Assembly: GCF_004349265.1 (NCBI RefSeq)
Contig: NZ_SMFL01000011.1
Coordinates: forward strand, 1 to 64,000
Length of the DNA: 64,000 bases
Direction: 5' to 3'
DNA from: Dyadobacter psychrotolerans
Lineage (GTDB): Bacteria; Bacteroidota; Bacteroidia; Cytophagales; Spirosomataceae
Part shown: positions 17,033 to 25,879 of the stretch, one piece after another
How positions within the stretch are numbered: the stretch's first letter is position 1
Layout: every line of letters starts with the position of its first letter
Position numbers and translations under genes: made by a program
Notes under the pieces: model-generated
What the model was told of the DNA's origin: nothing
Databases searched by the model: none
Seen by the model: the letters and a program-made list of their open reading frames with translations, nothing else

Positions 17033-17593
17033 ATGAGGCTGCACATTAAACACATGGTAAGCCTTCGCGAACGGAAAATCGTTGAAGAAGAACTCGACAA
17101 ACTAAGTCTGGTCTTCTTACCCGCAGAGCAGGGAGAGATTGAATTGACAGGCGCTATCCTGGACGAAGATATTCTCAGAATAAAAACGGCTCTCGCTGTT
17201 CATGGGCTGGAATTGCTGGAAGACAAAAAAAGCCAGCTGATTGAAAAAATCAAGACCAGTATCATTGAAATGGTCAACGATGCTGAAAAGCCACTGCGTA
17301 CCAATTTCTCAAATTATCTCAGTAGCAGACTCATGTATGATTACACCTACATGGCTAATCTGTTCTCGAAAGTACAGGGAATTACGATTGAACACTATAT
17401 CATGTTCCATAAGATTGAACGTGTGAAGGAACTCCTTTCACTAGGGCAGCTTACACTTACCGAGATTTCCTACAAGCTGCATTACAGCAGCGTTGCCCAT
17501 TTATCCAGTCAGTTTAAAAAAGTAACTGGTTTTACGCCCAGTTATTTTAAACAATCAGGGAATAAAGGATGGCTTACAGCGGATAATGTGTGA
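17033..17593 (+). CDS. AraC-family transcriptional regulator
   Basis: A 186-residue regulator. The C-terminal AraC domain (about 85-180) has YTYMANLFSKVQGITIEHYIMFHKIERVKELL and LTLTEISYKLHYSSVAHLSSQFKKVTGFTPSYFK, the two helix-turn-helix units. The N-terminal about 80 residues (MRLHIKHMVSLRERKIVEEELDKL) resemble a small ferredoxin-like fold rather than a cupin sensor. This short AraC type is common in Bacteroidota. It sits among receiver-domain genes, and its targets are unknown. The ATG at 17033 is the start that preserves this N-terminus. Confidence 0.88.
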   Translation: MRLHIKHMVSLRERKIVEEELDKLSLVFLPAEQGEIELTGAILDEDILRIKTALAVHGLELLEDKKSQLIEKIKTSIIEMVNDAEKPLRTNFSNYLSSRLMYDYTYMANLFSKVQGITIEHYIMFHKIERVKELLSLGQLTLTEISYKLHYSSVAHLSSQFKKVTGFTPSYFKQSGNKGWLTADNV

Positions 17594-17645
17594 ATCATGT
17601 AACACTTAGTGGCAGTTTGGTAGCCAATGCGACCAACGTTATAGT

Positions 17646-17653
17646 TATCTTTG
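17646..17653 (+). promoter_or_regulatory. Candidate -7 box for small ORF
   Basis: TATCTTTG matches TAnnTTTG exactly and lies 40 bp before the ATG at 17694. A TTTG at 17616-17619 is 26 bp upstream, somewhat further than usual for a -33 element. Confidence 0.45.
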
Positions 17654-17693
17654 GTCTGTAATTATTTTGATTACAAATCTAAATATCACAAAC

Positions 17694-17891
17694 ATGTCAA
17701 TGATATCCGGCCTGGTCAAAAATCTGAGAGAACTGATCGGGCAATCAAATAATCAGGAAGTTTCTGCAAACCATCCTGACCATCTGTTGAAAGAAAACCG
17801 CATCTACAAAATATTTACACCGGTACGCTACACGCCAACAAAGGATAGTGAAATGAAGCTACAGGAAGTAAGAAATAACCGCAACTTCTAA
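17694..17891 (+). CDS. Small hypothetical protein
   Basis: A 65-residue basic peptide (MSMISGLVKNLRELIG..., then HLLKENRIYKIFTPVRYTPTKDSEM). It has no signal peptide, membrane segment or known motif that I recognise. Support for its being a gene: an exact TAnnTTTG box 40 bp upstream and a strong terminator 14 bp after the stop. This makes a compact transcription unit of its own. The start could also be a TTG at 17667, but ATG is preferred. Function unknown. Confidence 0.55.
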   Translation: MSMISGLVKNLRELIGQSNNQEVSANHPDHLLKENRIYKIFTPVRYTPTKDSEMKLQEVRNNRNF

Positions 17892-17904
17892 GAAGTTAAA
17901 ACGC

Positions 17905-17944
17905 AAAAACAGGGCAGCTCAAATTTTGGGTTGCCCTGTTTTTA
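17905..17944 (+). terminator. Rho-independent terminator after small ORF
   Basis: AAAAACAGGGCAGC and TTGCCCTGTTTTT pair across the loop TCAAATTTTGGG, ending in a run of T. The rest of the gap to 18158 is AT-rich with TACCTTTA at about 18067, one base off a -7 box, and no visible gene. Confidence 0.88.
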
Positions 17945-18158
17945 TTCTGAAGCTGTTTGTTCAGCGATCAGGCACTTATGCTGCATTTTGTGAAAATAAT
18001 CATATAATAAAATAATAACCGGCTCGATTGTTCTAATTAAAAACAATAGCCTCGCAATAAAGCGCTACCTTTAATAAGCTTTCACCTCTCATGCGGACTT
18101 CGGTTCCTGTAACAGACGAAAGGATTGCCAAGCCCGGCACCTGCTTATCCTTGTTACC

Positions 18159-19046
18159 ATGCCTACTACCAAGACTATTTACCTCGTTGACGACGACGAC
18201 GACGACCGGATGCTTTTTAGAGAAGCAATTGAAAGTGTTATTGATGATATCAGAATCATAGAAGTAACTGACGGAAAAGAGTTGCTTGACATGATCAAAA
18301 AGAAGGAATTAAGCCGGTTCCCAATGCTTATCCTGATGGACATGAACATGCCCCGTGTAAGCGGTCTTGAAGCGATTGCAGTTCTTAAAGCAGATCCGTA
18401 CTGTCAGGATATTCCGGTTGTAATGATTTCAACAACCTCGAATCCCGAACTTGTAAGACAGGCCTATGAGGCAGGAATTAACGCCTACATGACCAAACCA
18501 GTCCTGATTGAGGACTATATTCAAATGGCAGAAGCAATTAATGTTTGCTTTCTGAATCAGTATCCGGCTTTTAAAGGTTTAGCTATCTCGAAAACATATA
18601 AAGCAACGAGTATTCTTTTTGTTGAAGATAATGCCGACCATTGGGGTTTGATGGATGTGGCTTTGAAGGAGAGCATGCCTAATGTCAAAATTAGCGGCAC
18701 AACAAACAGACAAAGTACTCTGGAATTTCTGGCTTCCGGTTGGAAAGCGCGCGAGCCATTTCCGCAGTTGATTTTATTGGATCTTTATTTACCTACAAGG
18801 GAGGAAGGATTGAATTTACTGGATGATATAAAGGGGTTTTTCAGTTCAAATAATCTCAGCACCGTTCCTATTATCGTTCTAAGTAATTCCGATCACCAGG
18901 ATGATATCAAAGCCAGTTATCAGCACAAGGCAAACGCCTACATGATCAAATCCACGGAACTCGATAAATGGTTTCCGTATTTTCAGGACTTATGCCATTT
19001 TTGGTGGCGGACTATTGTACTTCCCAAAAGTAAATTTCAAAGCTGA
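18159..19046 (+). CDS. Tandem two-receiver response regulator
   Basis: A 295-residue protein made only of two CheY-like receivers. Domain 1 (about 5-130) has the acidic VDDDDDDR cluster, phosphoacceptor in LMDMNMP, TTSN and the MTKP lysine. Domain 2 (about 150-280) has FVEDNADH, LLDLYLP, LSNSDHQ and MIKST. Both keep the acidic pair, the Asp and the Lys, so both could be phosphorylated. There is no output domain, suggesting a phosphorelay hub or protein-interaction regulator. It faces the large CheB-CheR-kinase gene tail to tail (41-bp gap), a plausible partner. The coding of the acidic cluster is a run of GAC codons. Confidence 0.88.
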   Translation: MPTTKTIYLVDDDDDDRMLFREAIESVIDDIRIIEVTDGKELLDMIKKKELSRFPMLILMDMNMPRVSGLEAIAVLKADPYCQDIPVVMISTTSNPELVRQAYEAGINAYMTKPVLIEDYIQMAEAINVCFLNQYPAFKGLAISKTYKATSILFVEDNADHWGLMDVALKESMPNVKISGTTNRQSTLEFLASGWKAREPFPQLILLDLYLPTREEGLNLLDDIKGFFSSNNLSTVPIIVLSNSDHQDDIKASYQHKANAYMIKSTELDKWFPYFQDLCHFWWRTIVLPKSKFQS

Positions 19047-19087
19047 TTTACACTCTTATTACCCAAATTTTCCAATCCGGATGCGAT

Positions 19088-22000
19088 TTATTCCGGCATA
19101 ACCGATCTGAACTGCTGGATGGGTAAGATGATATGGAAAGTCGCGCCCGCTTTTTCCTTTGCCTCCACATAAATTTCACCATGGTGATTTTCAACTATTT
19201 TCTTGCTGAGGGCCAGTCCGATACCCGTTCCCTGATACAAACCGGGTTGGTTCAGTCGCTGAAAAATTGTGAAGATCTGTTCACCGTATTTTTGTTCAAA
19301 ACCAATCCCGTTATCCTTAATGATGATTTCGCAATAGGTAATTTTTCGGTTTAGGGCGGGATGCTTTTTTATTTCTTTTTCAGTCAGTTTTTTTAGAGAG
19401 ATATCAATAACAGGGGGTGTGCCTTCAATGGAGAATTTAAGTGCGTTGCTGATCAGATTGTAAAAAAGCTGATTCATCTGAAGAGGTATAGCTTCAATAA
19501 TGGGCAGGGTGTCACTGTTGATTATAGCCTGTTTTTGGTCAATAAGCAACTCAAAATCGTTCATGATATCTTTCAGCGTTTCATCCAGGTCTGTCGGAGC
19601 AAAAAGCTTTTCATGATTAATCAGGTAAGAATAATTCAGTAAATCCTGGATCAGCTTACTCATCCGGGAAGAGGCAGTCTCGATTTTTTTGAGATAATCG
19701 CTTACATCATCCGAAAATTCACCTTTGTGTTTTGCCTGTAAACGATTGGAAAATGTAACAATTTTCCGGAGCGGCTCCTGCAAATCGTGGCTAGCTGCGT
19801 GGGCAAACTGTTCGAGCTGCATGTTGGTTTGCTGAAGATCGGCGGTGCGCTCTTTTACTTTGGTTTCCAGTTCGTCGGAAAAAGACTGCAATTTCTGTTC
19901 AGTTGTTTTTCTTTCTGTAATATCTTCAATAGCAAGCAGTATCAGTCTTTCGGCGGTATTTTCATTTAAAATCTGTCTCGCGTTCAACAGCATCGTTCGT
20001 TCTCCGATGGAAGGGAAGTTAAGAATGATTTCAAAATCTTCCAGTCTTGTTTTCTGAGGCAGAATCTTTTCAAGAAGCGAACGCAGCAAATGATCATCCC
20101 ACTGATTATCCTGCAACTCGTAGAACAGCTTATCCTCGGTTTCCTGCTCTGTAAAATTGAATTTTTTGTAAAACGAAGTATTAGCCGTTTTTACACGAAG
20201 ATTTTTATCCAGAATGATCAGCGGCTCCCGGATGGTGGTAACAATTGCCTCCGCGTACAGGCGTTCGGTGTTGAGCAATTCCTGTTTTTCAAGCAGCTCC
20301 TGATTCAGGATCACCAGCTCTTCATTGCTTGATTGCAGCTCTTCCCGCGACGTTTCCAGTTCTTCGTTCAGGCTTTGCATTTCCTCACTGCTGCTTTGCA
20401 GTTCTTCACTTGCACTTTGCAATTCTTCGTTTGCAGCTTCCTGTTCCTCTGTAATACTGCGCATGTCTTCTCTGGTCTGCGCGAGCTCATTTTCCACCTG
20501 CAAAATACGCAGCTGTGCTTCACGCGCTTCTACGCCGGGTGTCTTGCGTGCAGGTGAAGCCGAAAAAGTTTGTGTTTTATTAAAAACAATCAGAAAATGC
20601 GGCTCTACCGTATTGATCAGGGGAATGATTTCAATGGTTACCAATTGTTGTTTGCCATTCAGAACGGAAGGAATTCCTTCTTTAATCACCGGTATATTAC
20701 TGGCTCTGGCTTTATGCAGGGCATTTCTCAGCTCAAATCCCAAACCTTCTCTGGCCATTTTAAAAAGATTAAAAGTGGGCTTGCCGGGCGAAGGTTCAAG
20801 AAAAGGCGTGATGATGCCGTGAATGTGCACGATATCCATTTGTTCATTCACGATCACGCTGGGCGGCGTATAATTGGAAAGCAGAATGGCCTCCGCTGTT
20901 TTACGAAAACCAGCAAGCGGTATCTCGGGTTTCACAACTTTGGTATCTTTTTTAACTACAGCTTCTTCCTTTCGCTCAGTGGCAACATGCATAAAACGGC
21001 CGGGTACTGACTTACGGCTGTAAATTTTGAAGTTTTTGGTAAAAGCCAGAAACGATTCCGAAACAACACTCGGCGTTTCGGATTTACCTAGCATCAGAAA
21101 TCCATTTTTTTGTAATGCGTAGTGAAAAGTCGTAAGTGCTTTTTTCTGCAAAAAACTGTCCATATAGATCAGTACATTCCTGCAGCTTATCAGGTCAATT
21201 TTGGCAAATGGCGGATCTTTAAGGAAATTCTGAACGGCAAATACACACATATCGCGTATATTTTTGTTCACCACATAACTGCCGTTGAGTTCTGTAAAAT
21301 ATTCGGTAAGCCTTGCTTCAGAGACCATCTGGACTTCTGCCTTGGAGTACTTTGCCGCTCTTGCTTTGTGGATGGCTATTTCAGAAATATCAGAAGCGAA
21401 AATCTGAATGCGGTGGTCGGGTAACTTACTATTTAAAAACTCACTAAGACAAATAGCCATCGTGAAAGCTTCCTGGCCCGTGGAGCATCCGGCAATCCAG
21501 ATCCGGACAGGTTCGTTGGCAGCCTTATTTTTAAAAAGAACAGGAAAGACCGTTTCTCTTAAAGCATCAAAAGTATTGGGATCTCTGAAAAATGAGGTAA
21601 CCGGGATTAACAGATCCTGAAATAAAGATTGTTGTTCCGTTTTATTTTCACGCAGGTTTTTCAGGTAATCAGCTGCATTTTTAATTTTACCAATTGCCAT
21701 TCTTCTGGCAATCCGCCTTCTAATTGTTGTTTGTTTGTAGTATGTAAAATCGACACCGCTTCTCTGAAGCAGCAGGGAAAGTATTTGTTTAAAAACAATT
21801 TCATCCTTAGAGGCTACATCGTTATTGATTTTCAAAATTTGCAAAAGTTTTTCCGGAATTTTGGAGGGAGTCAAAACGAAATCAACTACTCCTGCATTCA
21901 CTGCATTTAACGGCATGTCGCCATACGTGGCGGAATGTTTGTCCTGAGCAAAAGTAACACCACCATGTTCTTTAATAGCCTGTAAACCAAGCGTCCCATC

Positions 22001-22444
22001 GGAGCCGTTACCGGAAAGCACCACGCCGACTGCCAATCCCTTATGTACATCTGCAAGCGAAGTAAAAAATACATCTATCGCCAGATTGGTTTTTAGTTTT
22101 TCCCGCGGAGTAAGTTTCAGCACACCATCAAAGGTCGTAAGTATCTTATTGGAAGGAATAACGTAGATATGATTGGGTGCAAGATGGATATCATCTGTGA
22201 TCTCGTTTACCGGAATGCCGGCAATTTTGGCAAGAATTTCAGGTAAAATACTTTCATGATGAGGATCCAGATGTTGTACCAGAACATATGCCATTCCAGA
22301 GTCTGTTGGAATTGCTTTTAGTAACTGTTTGAATGCATCAAGTCCACCGGCAGATGCACCAATGCCTACAATCGGGAAATTCTGTGGTGTGGCCGGAGGC
22401 TGTATTTTATTGTTTTTGGAAGATGCCATATCGGTGGGAAACAT
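19088..22444 (-). CDS. CheB-CheR-PAS-histidine kinase fusion protein
   Basis: A giant soluble signalling protein (about 1118 residues from the ATG at 22444; TTG at 22492 or ATG at 22429 are other starts). Order: CheB methylesterase (about 22-195, with GIGASAGG Ser31, His58, SGNGSDG Asp149) and CheR methyltransferase (about 215-480, with SFFRDPNTFDAL and IAGCSTGQEAF). Then a PAS-like linker, a glutamine/glutamate-rich coiled coil (about 640-735), PAS (about 735-845), HisKA with SHDLQEPLRK (His886) and HATPase (NALKF, DNGIGF, GTGIGLAL). All catalytic residues I can check are present. No CheA, CheW or receptor gene is near, so the methylation target is unknown. Flanking receivers are likely partners. 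Confidence 0.9.
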   Translation of the reverse strand: MFPTDMASSKNNKIQPPATPQNFPIVGIGASAGGLDAFKQLLKAIPTDSGMAYVLVQHLDPHHESILPEILAKIAGIPVNEITDDIHLAPNHIYVIPSNKILTTFDGVLKLTPREKLKTNLAIDVFFTSLADVHKGLAVGVVLSGNGSDGTLGLQAIKEHGGVTFAQDKHSATYGDMPLNAVNAGVVDFVLTPSKIPEKLLQILKINNDVASKDEIVFKQILSLLLQRSGVDFTYYKQTTIRRRIARRMAIGKIKNAADYLKNLRENKTEQQSLFQDLLIPVTSFFRDPNTFDALRETVFPVLFKNKAANEPVRIWIAGCSTGQEAFTMAICLSEFLNSKLPDHRIQIFASDISEIAIHKARAAKYSKAEVQMVSEARLTEYFTELNGSYVVNKNIRDMCVFAVQNFLKDPPFAKIDLISCRNVLIYMDSFLQKKALTTFHYALQKNGFLMLGKSETPSVVSESFLAFTKNFKIYSRKSVPGRFMHVATERKEEAVVKKDTKVVKPEIPLAGFRKTAEAILLSNYTPPSVIVNEQMDIVHIHGIITPFLEPSPGKPTFNLFKMAREGLGFELRNALHKARASNIPVIKEGIPSVLNGKQQLVTIEIIPLINTVEPHFLIVFNKTQTFSASPARKTPGVEAREAQLRILQVENELAQTREDMRSITEEQEAANEELQSASEELQSSSEEMQSLNEELETSREELQSSNEELVILNQELLEKQELLNTERLYAEAIVTTIREPLIILDKNLRVKTANTSFYKKFNFTEQETEDKLFYELQDNQWDDHLLRSLLEKILPQKTRLEDFEIILNFPSIGERTMLLNARQILNENTAERLILLAIEDITERKTTEQKLQSFSDELETKVKERTADLQQTNMQLEQFAHAASHDLQEPLRKIVTFSNRLQAKHKGEFSDDVSDYLKKIETASSRMSKLIQDLLNYSYLINHEKLFAPTDLDETLKDIMNDFELLIDQKQAIINSDTLPIIEAIPLQMNQLFYNLISNALKFSIEGTPPVIDISLKKLTEKEIKKHPALNRKITYCEIIIKDNGIGFEQKYGEQIFTIFQRLNQPGLYQGTGIGLALSKKIVENHHGEIYVEAKEKAGATFHIILPIQQFRSVMPE

Positions 22445-22547
22445 AAAGATAGGCAAATACGGCCAATGAAAGCCTGTTTTGTTTTTGGTCAAGATTTGTC
22501 GTTAACCTGCCCGATAAATTGTGTAACTTGCCTCAAACTCCAATAAA

Positions 22548-22970
22548 ATGAATGGCGCCCTTATCTATCTGATCGTCGATGATGATGCGGACGATCGTGA
22601 ATTCTTTCGCGAAGCCGTGGCAGAGATCAACTCTTCTTCTGTCTGTCTCATGGCCGACAACGGAGCAGAAGCGCTTCGGAAACTTCGCAGCGGAATAAAA
22701 CACTTGCCTGATTACATATTCTTAGACCTGAATATGCACCTCATGGATGGAAGAAAGTGTCTTGTAGAACTGAAAAAGGATATAAACCTTAAGAATATTC
22801 CGGTAATCATTCTTACTACATCGTCTGCACAAAAGGATATAGATGAAACCCGCAATCTCGGCGCGTCGGATTTTTTAACAAAACCTTCGGAATATCAAAA
22901 ATTGCGCAGTGAAATTATTGCAGTTACGCAAAAAGACCGTTCCCCGCAACCTTACCGGCCAACTGTATAA
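22548..22970 (+). CDS. Single-domain response regulator (CheY/Rcp1-like)
   Basis: A 140-residue receiver with YLIVDDDADDREFFREAV, phosphoacceptor in IFLDLNMHLMDG, the TTSS segment and the LTKP lysine. It is a complete receiver without an output domain. It is transcribed divergently from the CheB-CheR-PAS-kinase gene across about 100 bp, a frequent arrangement of hybrid kinases with a small receiver, which suggests it takes phosphate from that kinase. After the stop, 190 bp of AT-rich sequence with poly-T (near 23050) hold no gene. Confidence 0.9.
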   Translation: MNGALIYLIVDDDADDREFFREAVAEINSSSVCLMADNGAEALRKLRSGIKHLPDYIFLDLNMHLMDGRKCLVELKKDINLKNIPVIILTTSSAQKDIDETRNLGASDFLTKPSEYQKLRSEIIAVTQKDRSPQPYRPTV

Positions 22971-23161
22971 AGGAAATCTTTTTGAATTAATAATACACTT
23001 GCAGTCTTACGTTTACAAACCAGGGGTAAAAGATCTGACGGCATTCTTCTTTTTTTTAATCAACAAATACGTCTTAAATATCAAACAAACCTGTTTCTGG
23101 GGATTGATTTCATTCGTCTCCGTGTTAGACATGTTTGAATGTTCTACTTAAAACGTGTGAA

Positions 23162-23956
23162 ATGGATTTACAATTAGCGGGGAAAACAGCTTTTATAAGC
23201 GGTTCAACACAAGGAATTGGTTTTGCCATTGCCAAACAATTATTGCAGGAAGGTGCAACGGTTATCATTAACGGAAGATCGGAAAACAGGATGGTCGAAG
23301 CTATTGAAAAATTGCGGCTTCTTGTACCCGAAGGAAATATTTCCGGCGCAGCAGCGGATTTTTCCAAAGTTGAAGAAGTGAATACATTGCTTGAAAATCT
23401 TCCTGACGTTGACATCCTGATCAATAATGCCGGCATTTTTGAACCTAAGCCTTTTGTTGAAATTACAGATGAAGATTGGTTTAAATTCTTCGAAGTGAAT
23501 GTATTAAGCGGAGTGCGTTTATCCAGATATTTCTTTCCCAAAATGATCGCGAAAGACTGGGGAAGAATCATATTTATTTCAAGTGAGTCGGCCGTGAATA
23601 TCCCGGAGGAAATGATTCATTACGGTACAACCAAAACAGCCCAGCTATCCATAAGCCGCGGCCTGGCGGAACTTACCAAAGGTACCAATGTAACAGTCAA
23701 CTCCGTTTTACCGGGTCCGACCAAATCTGAGGGTGTTGGTGAATTTGTAAAACAAATGGCTGCCGGCGCAAATATTACGCCTGAGGAAGCTGAGAAGGAC
23801 TTTTTCAAAACGGCACGGCCAACGTCTTTACTTCAGCGTTTTGCTTCGGTTGAAGAAATTGCAAATCTCGTCACTTATATTGCAAGCCCGTTATCATCCG
23901 GTACCAACGGTTCGGCCCTGAAAGTTGACGGTGGCGTTGCAAAATCGATTATGTAA
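23162..23956 (+). CDS. Short-chain dehydrogenase/reductase
   Basis: A 264-residue SDR. The cofactor motif is ISGSTQGIGFAIA (TGxxxGxG type), with NNAG, the catalytic Ser in ISSES and Tyr-x-x-x-Lys in YGTTK, and the PGPTKSEG loop and C-terminal VDGG. The start at 23162 (MDLQLAGKTAF) is standard; a TTG nine codons upstream is less likely. It lies 67 bp before a Gfo/Idh/MocA oxidoreductase on the same strand, so the two redox enzymes may share a transcript. Substrate unknown. Confidence 0.9.
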   Translation: MDLQLAGKTAFISGSTQGIGFAIAKQLLQEGATVIINGRSENRMVEAIEKLRLLVPEGNISGAAADFSKVEEVNTLLENLPDVDILINNAGIFEPKPFVEITDEDWFKFFEVNVLSGVRLSRYFFPKMIAKDWGRIIFISSESAVNIPEEMIHYGTTKTAQLSISRGLAELTKGTNVTVNSVLPGPTKSEGVGEFVKQMAAGANITPEEAEKDFFKTARPTSLLQRFASVEEIANLVTYIASPLSSGTNGSALKVDGGVAKSIM

Positions 23957-24023
23957 AAAGTAAATGTTTGTGGTTCGCCTGTTTTAAAGCATCCGGCATC
24001 AAACAAAAAACAGTAAATTAAAT

Positions 24024-25076
24024 ATGTCAGAGCAAAGAATTGTAAAAACCGCCCTGCTTTCTTACGGAATGTCGGGCAAGATTTTTCACGCACCTTTTCT
24101 TGATTTGCATCCTGGATTTGAAATTACAGGATCCTGGGAAAGAAGTAAAAAACTGATTCAGCAGGATTACCCGAATGTAAAAAGTTATCCTTCCCTGGAA
24201 TCCATTCTCGAAGACGAAGAAGTTGAACTGGTGATCGTGAACACACCAATCGACTCTCATTTTGAATATACCAAAAAAGTATTGCTTGCCGGTAAACATG
24301 CCGTTGTTGAAAAAGCATTTACGGTTACTGCCGCAGAAGCCAAGGAATTAAAAGCTTTGGCAGATGCAAAAGGATTAAAACTGTCTGTTTTCCAGAACCG
24401 CAGATGGGACAGCGATTTTAAAACAGTAAAAAAAGTTGTGAAGGAAGGGCTTTTGGGAGAACTTGTTGAAGTGACTTTTTCTTACGAGCAGCACAGCCCT
24501 GAACTGAATGCTAAAGCGCATCTGGAAACACCTTCACCGGGCTCCGGACTTTTGAGAGACCGGGGATCGCACATAACAGATCAGGCCCTGTATCTTTTTG
24601 GAATACCGGATGCAGTTTACGCAGACCTTCGGATAGTACGTCCGGGCTCGCAGGTGAATGATTATTTTGAGCTTTTACTGTTCTACGACAAACTGCGTGT
24701 GCGTTTAAAAGGTGGGTTTGTAGCCAGGGAAGCTGTGCCGGCTTATGTCCTTCAGGGATTAAAAGGTTCGTTCCTGAAAAGCAGAGGGGATTTACAGGAA
24801 GATAAACTGGTTGCCGGTGAAAAACCAAATTCAGATGATTGGTGTACGGAACCCGAAGAAAAACAGGGGGTCCTGCATACAGAAGTGGATGGTAGGATTG
24901 TCAGAGAAAAAGTGCCAACCGAGAAGGGTAATTACCTCGATTATTTCGAAGGGGTTTACCAGTCGATCGCGCATAACAAAACAGAACCGGTCACGGCTGC
25001 TGACGGAGTAAATACGATGAAAGTATTGGAAGCAGCTATTCTCAGCAATGATGAAAAAAGAGTAGTTCAGCTTTAA
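24024..25076 (+). CDS. Gfo/Idh/MocA-family oxidoreductase
   Basis: A 350-residue NAD(P)-dependent sugar or polyol oxidoreductase. The N-terminal Rossmann domain has LLSYGMSGKIFHAPFLDLHPGFEI, VIVNTPIDSHFEYTKKVLLAGKHAVVEKAFT (the usual EKP is EKA here) and FQNRRWDSDF. The C-terminal substrate domain has the LRDRGSHITDQAL segment with its conserved His. The sequence is of the YdgJ-like subgroup. It follows an SDR gene by 67 bp, and a strong terminator closes the unit. The substrate is not predictable from sequence. Confidence 0.9.
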   Translation: MSEQRIVKTALLSYGMSGKIFHAPFLDLHPGFEITGSWERSKKLIQQDYPNVKSYPSLESILEDEEVELVIVNTPIDSHFEYTKKVLLAGKHAVVEKAFTVTAAEAKELKALADAKGLKLSVFQNRRWDSDFKTVKKVVKEGLLGELVEVTFSYEQHSPELNAKAHLETPSPGSGLLRDRGSHITDQALYLFGIPDAVYADLRIVRPGSQVNDYFELLLFYDKLRVRLKGGFVAREAVPAYVLQGLKGSFLKSRGDLQEDKLVAGEKPNSDDWCTEPEEKQGVLHTEVDGRIVREKVPTEKGNYLDYFEGVYQSIAHNKTEPVTAADGVNTMKVLEAAILSNDEKRVVQL

Positions 25077-25099
25077 ATAGCCGCCCGATTTATATTGGG

Positions 25100-25149
25100 A
25101 ACGCCGACAGGAAAGAACGATTTGTTCAAAACCCTGTCGGCGTTTTTTG
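25100..25149 (+). terminator. Rho-independent terminator
   Basis: Perfect 12-bp arms AACGCCGACAGG (25100-25111) and CCTGTCGGCGTT (25133-25144) are followed by TTTTT. This closes the SDR/Gfo unit. Confidence 0.92.
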
Positions 25150-25196
25150 TTATATTTACATCAATCGACAAATCAAGAAGTTGTTAAAAATAGATT

Positions 25197-25802
25197 ATGG
25201 CAAAAGTTCTTATTCAGTTTGCACATCCTACATTAAGTAAATCAAGTATTCAAAAAACGTTGGAAACCTATTGCCGGAAAGTAAAAGGAGTGACTTTCAA
25301 CGACCTGTATGAATATTATCCCGATTTGTATATCGACGTGAAGAGAGAACAGAAATTGCTTTCACAACACGACATCATTATTTTCCAGCATCCGTTTTAC
25401 TGGTACAGCAGCCCGCCTATTCTGAAACAATGGCAGGATCTGGTTTTGGAATACAATTGGGCATACGGTCCGGAAGGTAATGCGCTGGCCGGCAAACAAA
25501 TGCTGAACGCGATCTCCTGCGGGGGTGGGCGCGAAGCGTATAAGGAAACAGGTTACAACCGCTTTCCGGTAACTCAGTTTCTGCTGCCATTTAACCAGAC
25601 TGCTCACTTATGTAAAATGGAATACCTCCCGCCATTTGTTGTGCATGAAACTTATAACATGAGTGAAGATATGATTAACAGTTACGGCGAGAATTATGCC
25701 AGAGTGCTGCAATCACTCGTTAATGAAGAATTTCAACCGATACATTATCAGGATGTTGAATATATAAATGAACTTACTCCGGTGCCTTCGTTCAGTCACT
25801 GA
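25197..25802 (+). CDS. Flavodoxin-fold NAD(P)H oxidoreductase, KefF/KefG-like
   Basis: A 201-residue quinone-reductase-type flavoprotein of the NQO1/MdaB/KefF superfamily. It begins MAKVLIQFAHPTLSKSSIQKTLE, has the FMN-binding HPFYWYSSPPILKQWQDLVLEYNWAYG block and the SCGGGREAYKETGYNRFP loop, all typical. The next gene, 77 bp downstream on the same strand, encodes a Kef-type potassium/proton antiporter. KefF is the cytoplasmic activating subunit of KefC in enterobacteria, so it probably plays that role here. Length is close to KefF (about 180). Confidence 0.88.
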   Translation: MAKVLIQFAHPTLSKSSIQKTLETYCRKVKGVTFNDLYEYYPDLYIDVKREQKLLSQHDIIIFQHPFYWYSSPPILKQWQDLVLEYNWAYGPEGNALAGKQMLNAISCGGGREAYKETGYNRFPVTQFLLPFNQTAHLCKMEYLPPFVVHETYNMSEDMINSYGENYARVLQSLVNEEFQPIHYQDVEYINELTPVPSFSH

Positions 25803-25879
25803 GTTGCTTGGAAATTAGAAAAATCTATCCGGTGAATTTGCCGAAATCTTCAATTAGTTATTAAAATATTGAGTTATAC

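Noticed and set aside
20325..20822. Plus-strand open frame rich in Ser/Cys
   Set aside because: Antisense of the coiled-coil region of the CheB-CheR-kinase; Ser/Cys runs mirror the Glu/Gln codons.
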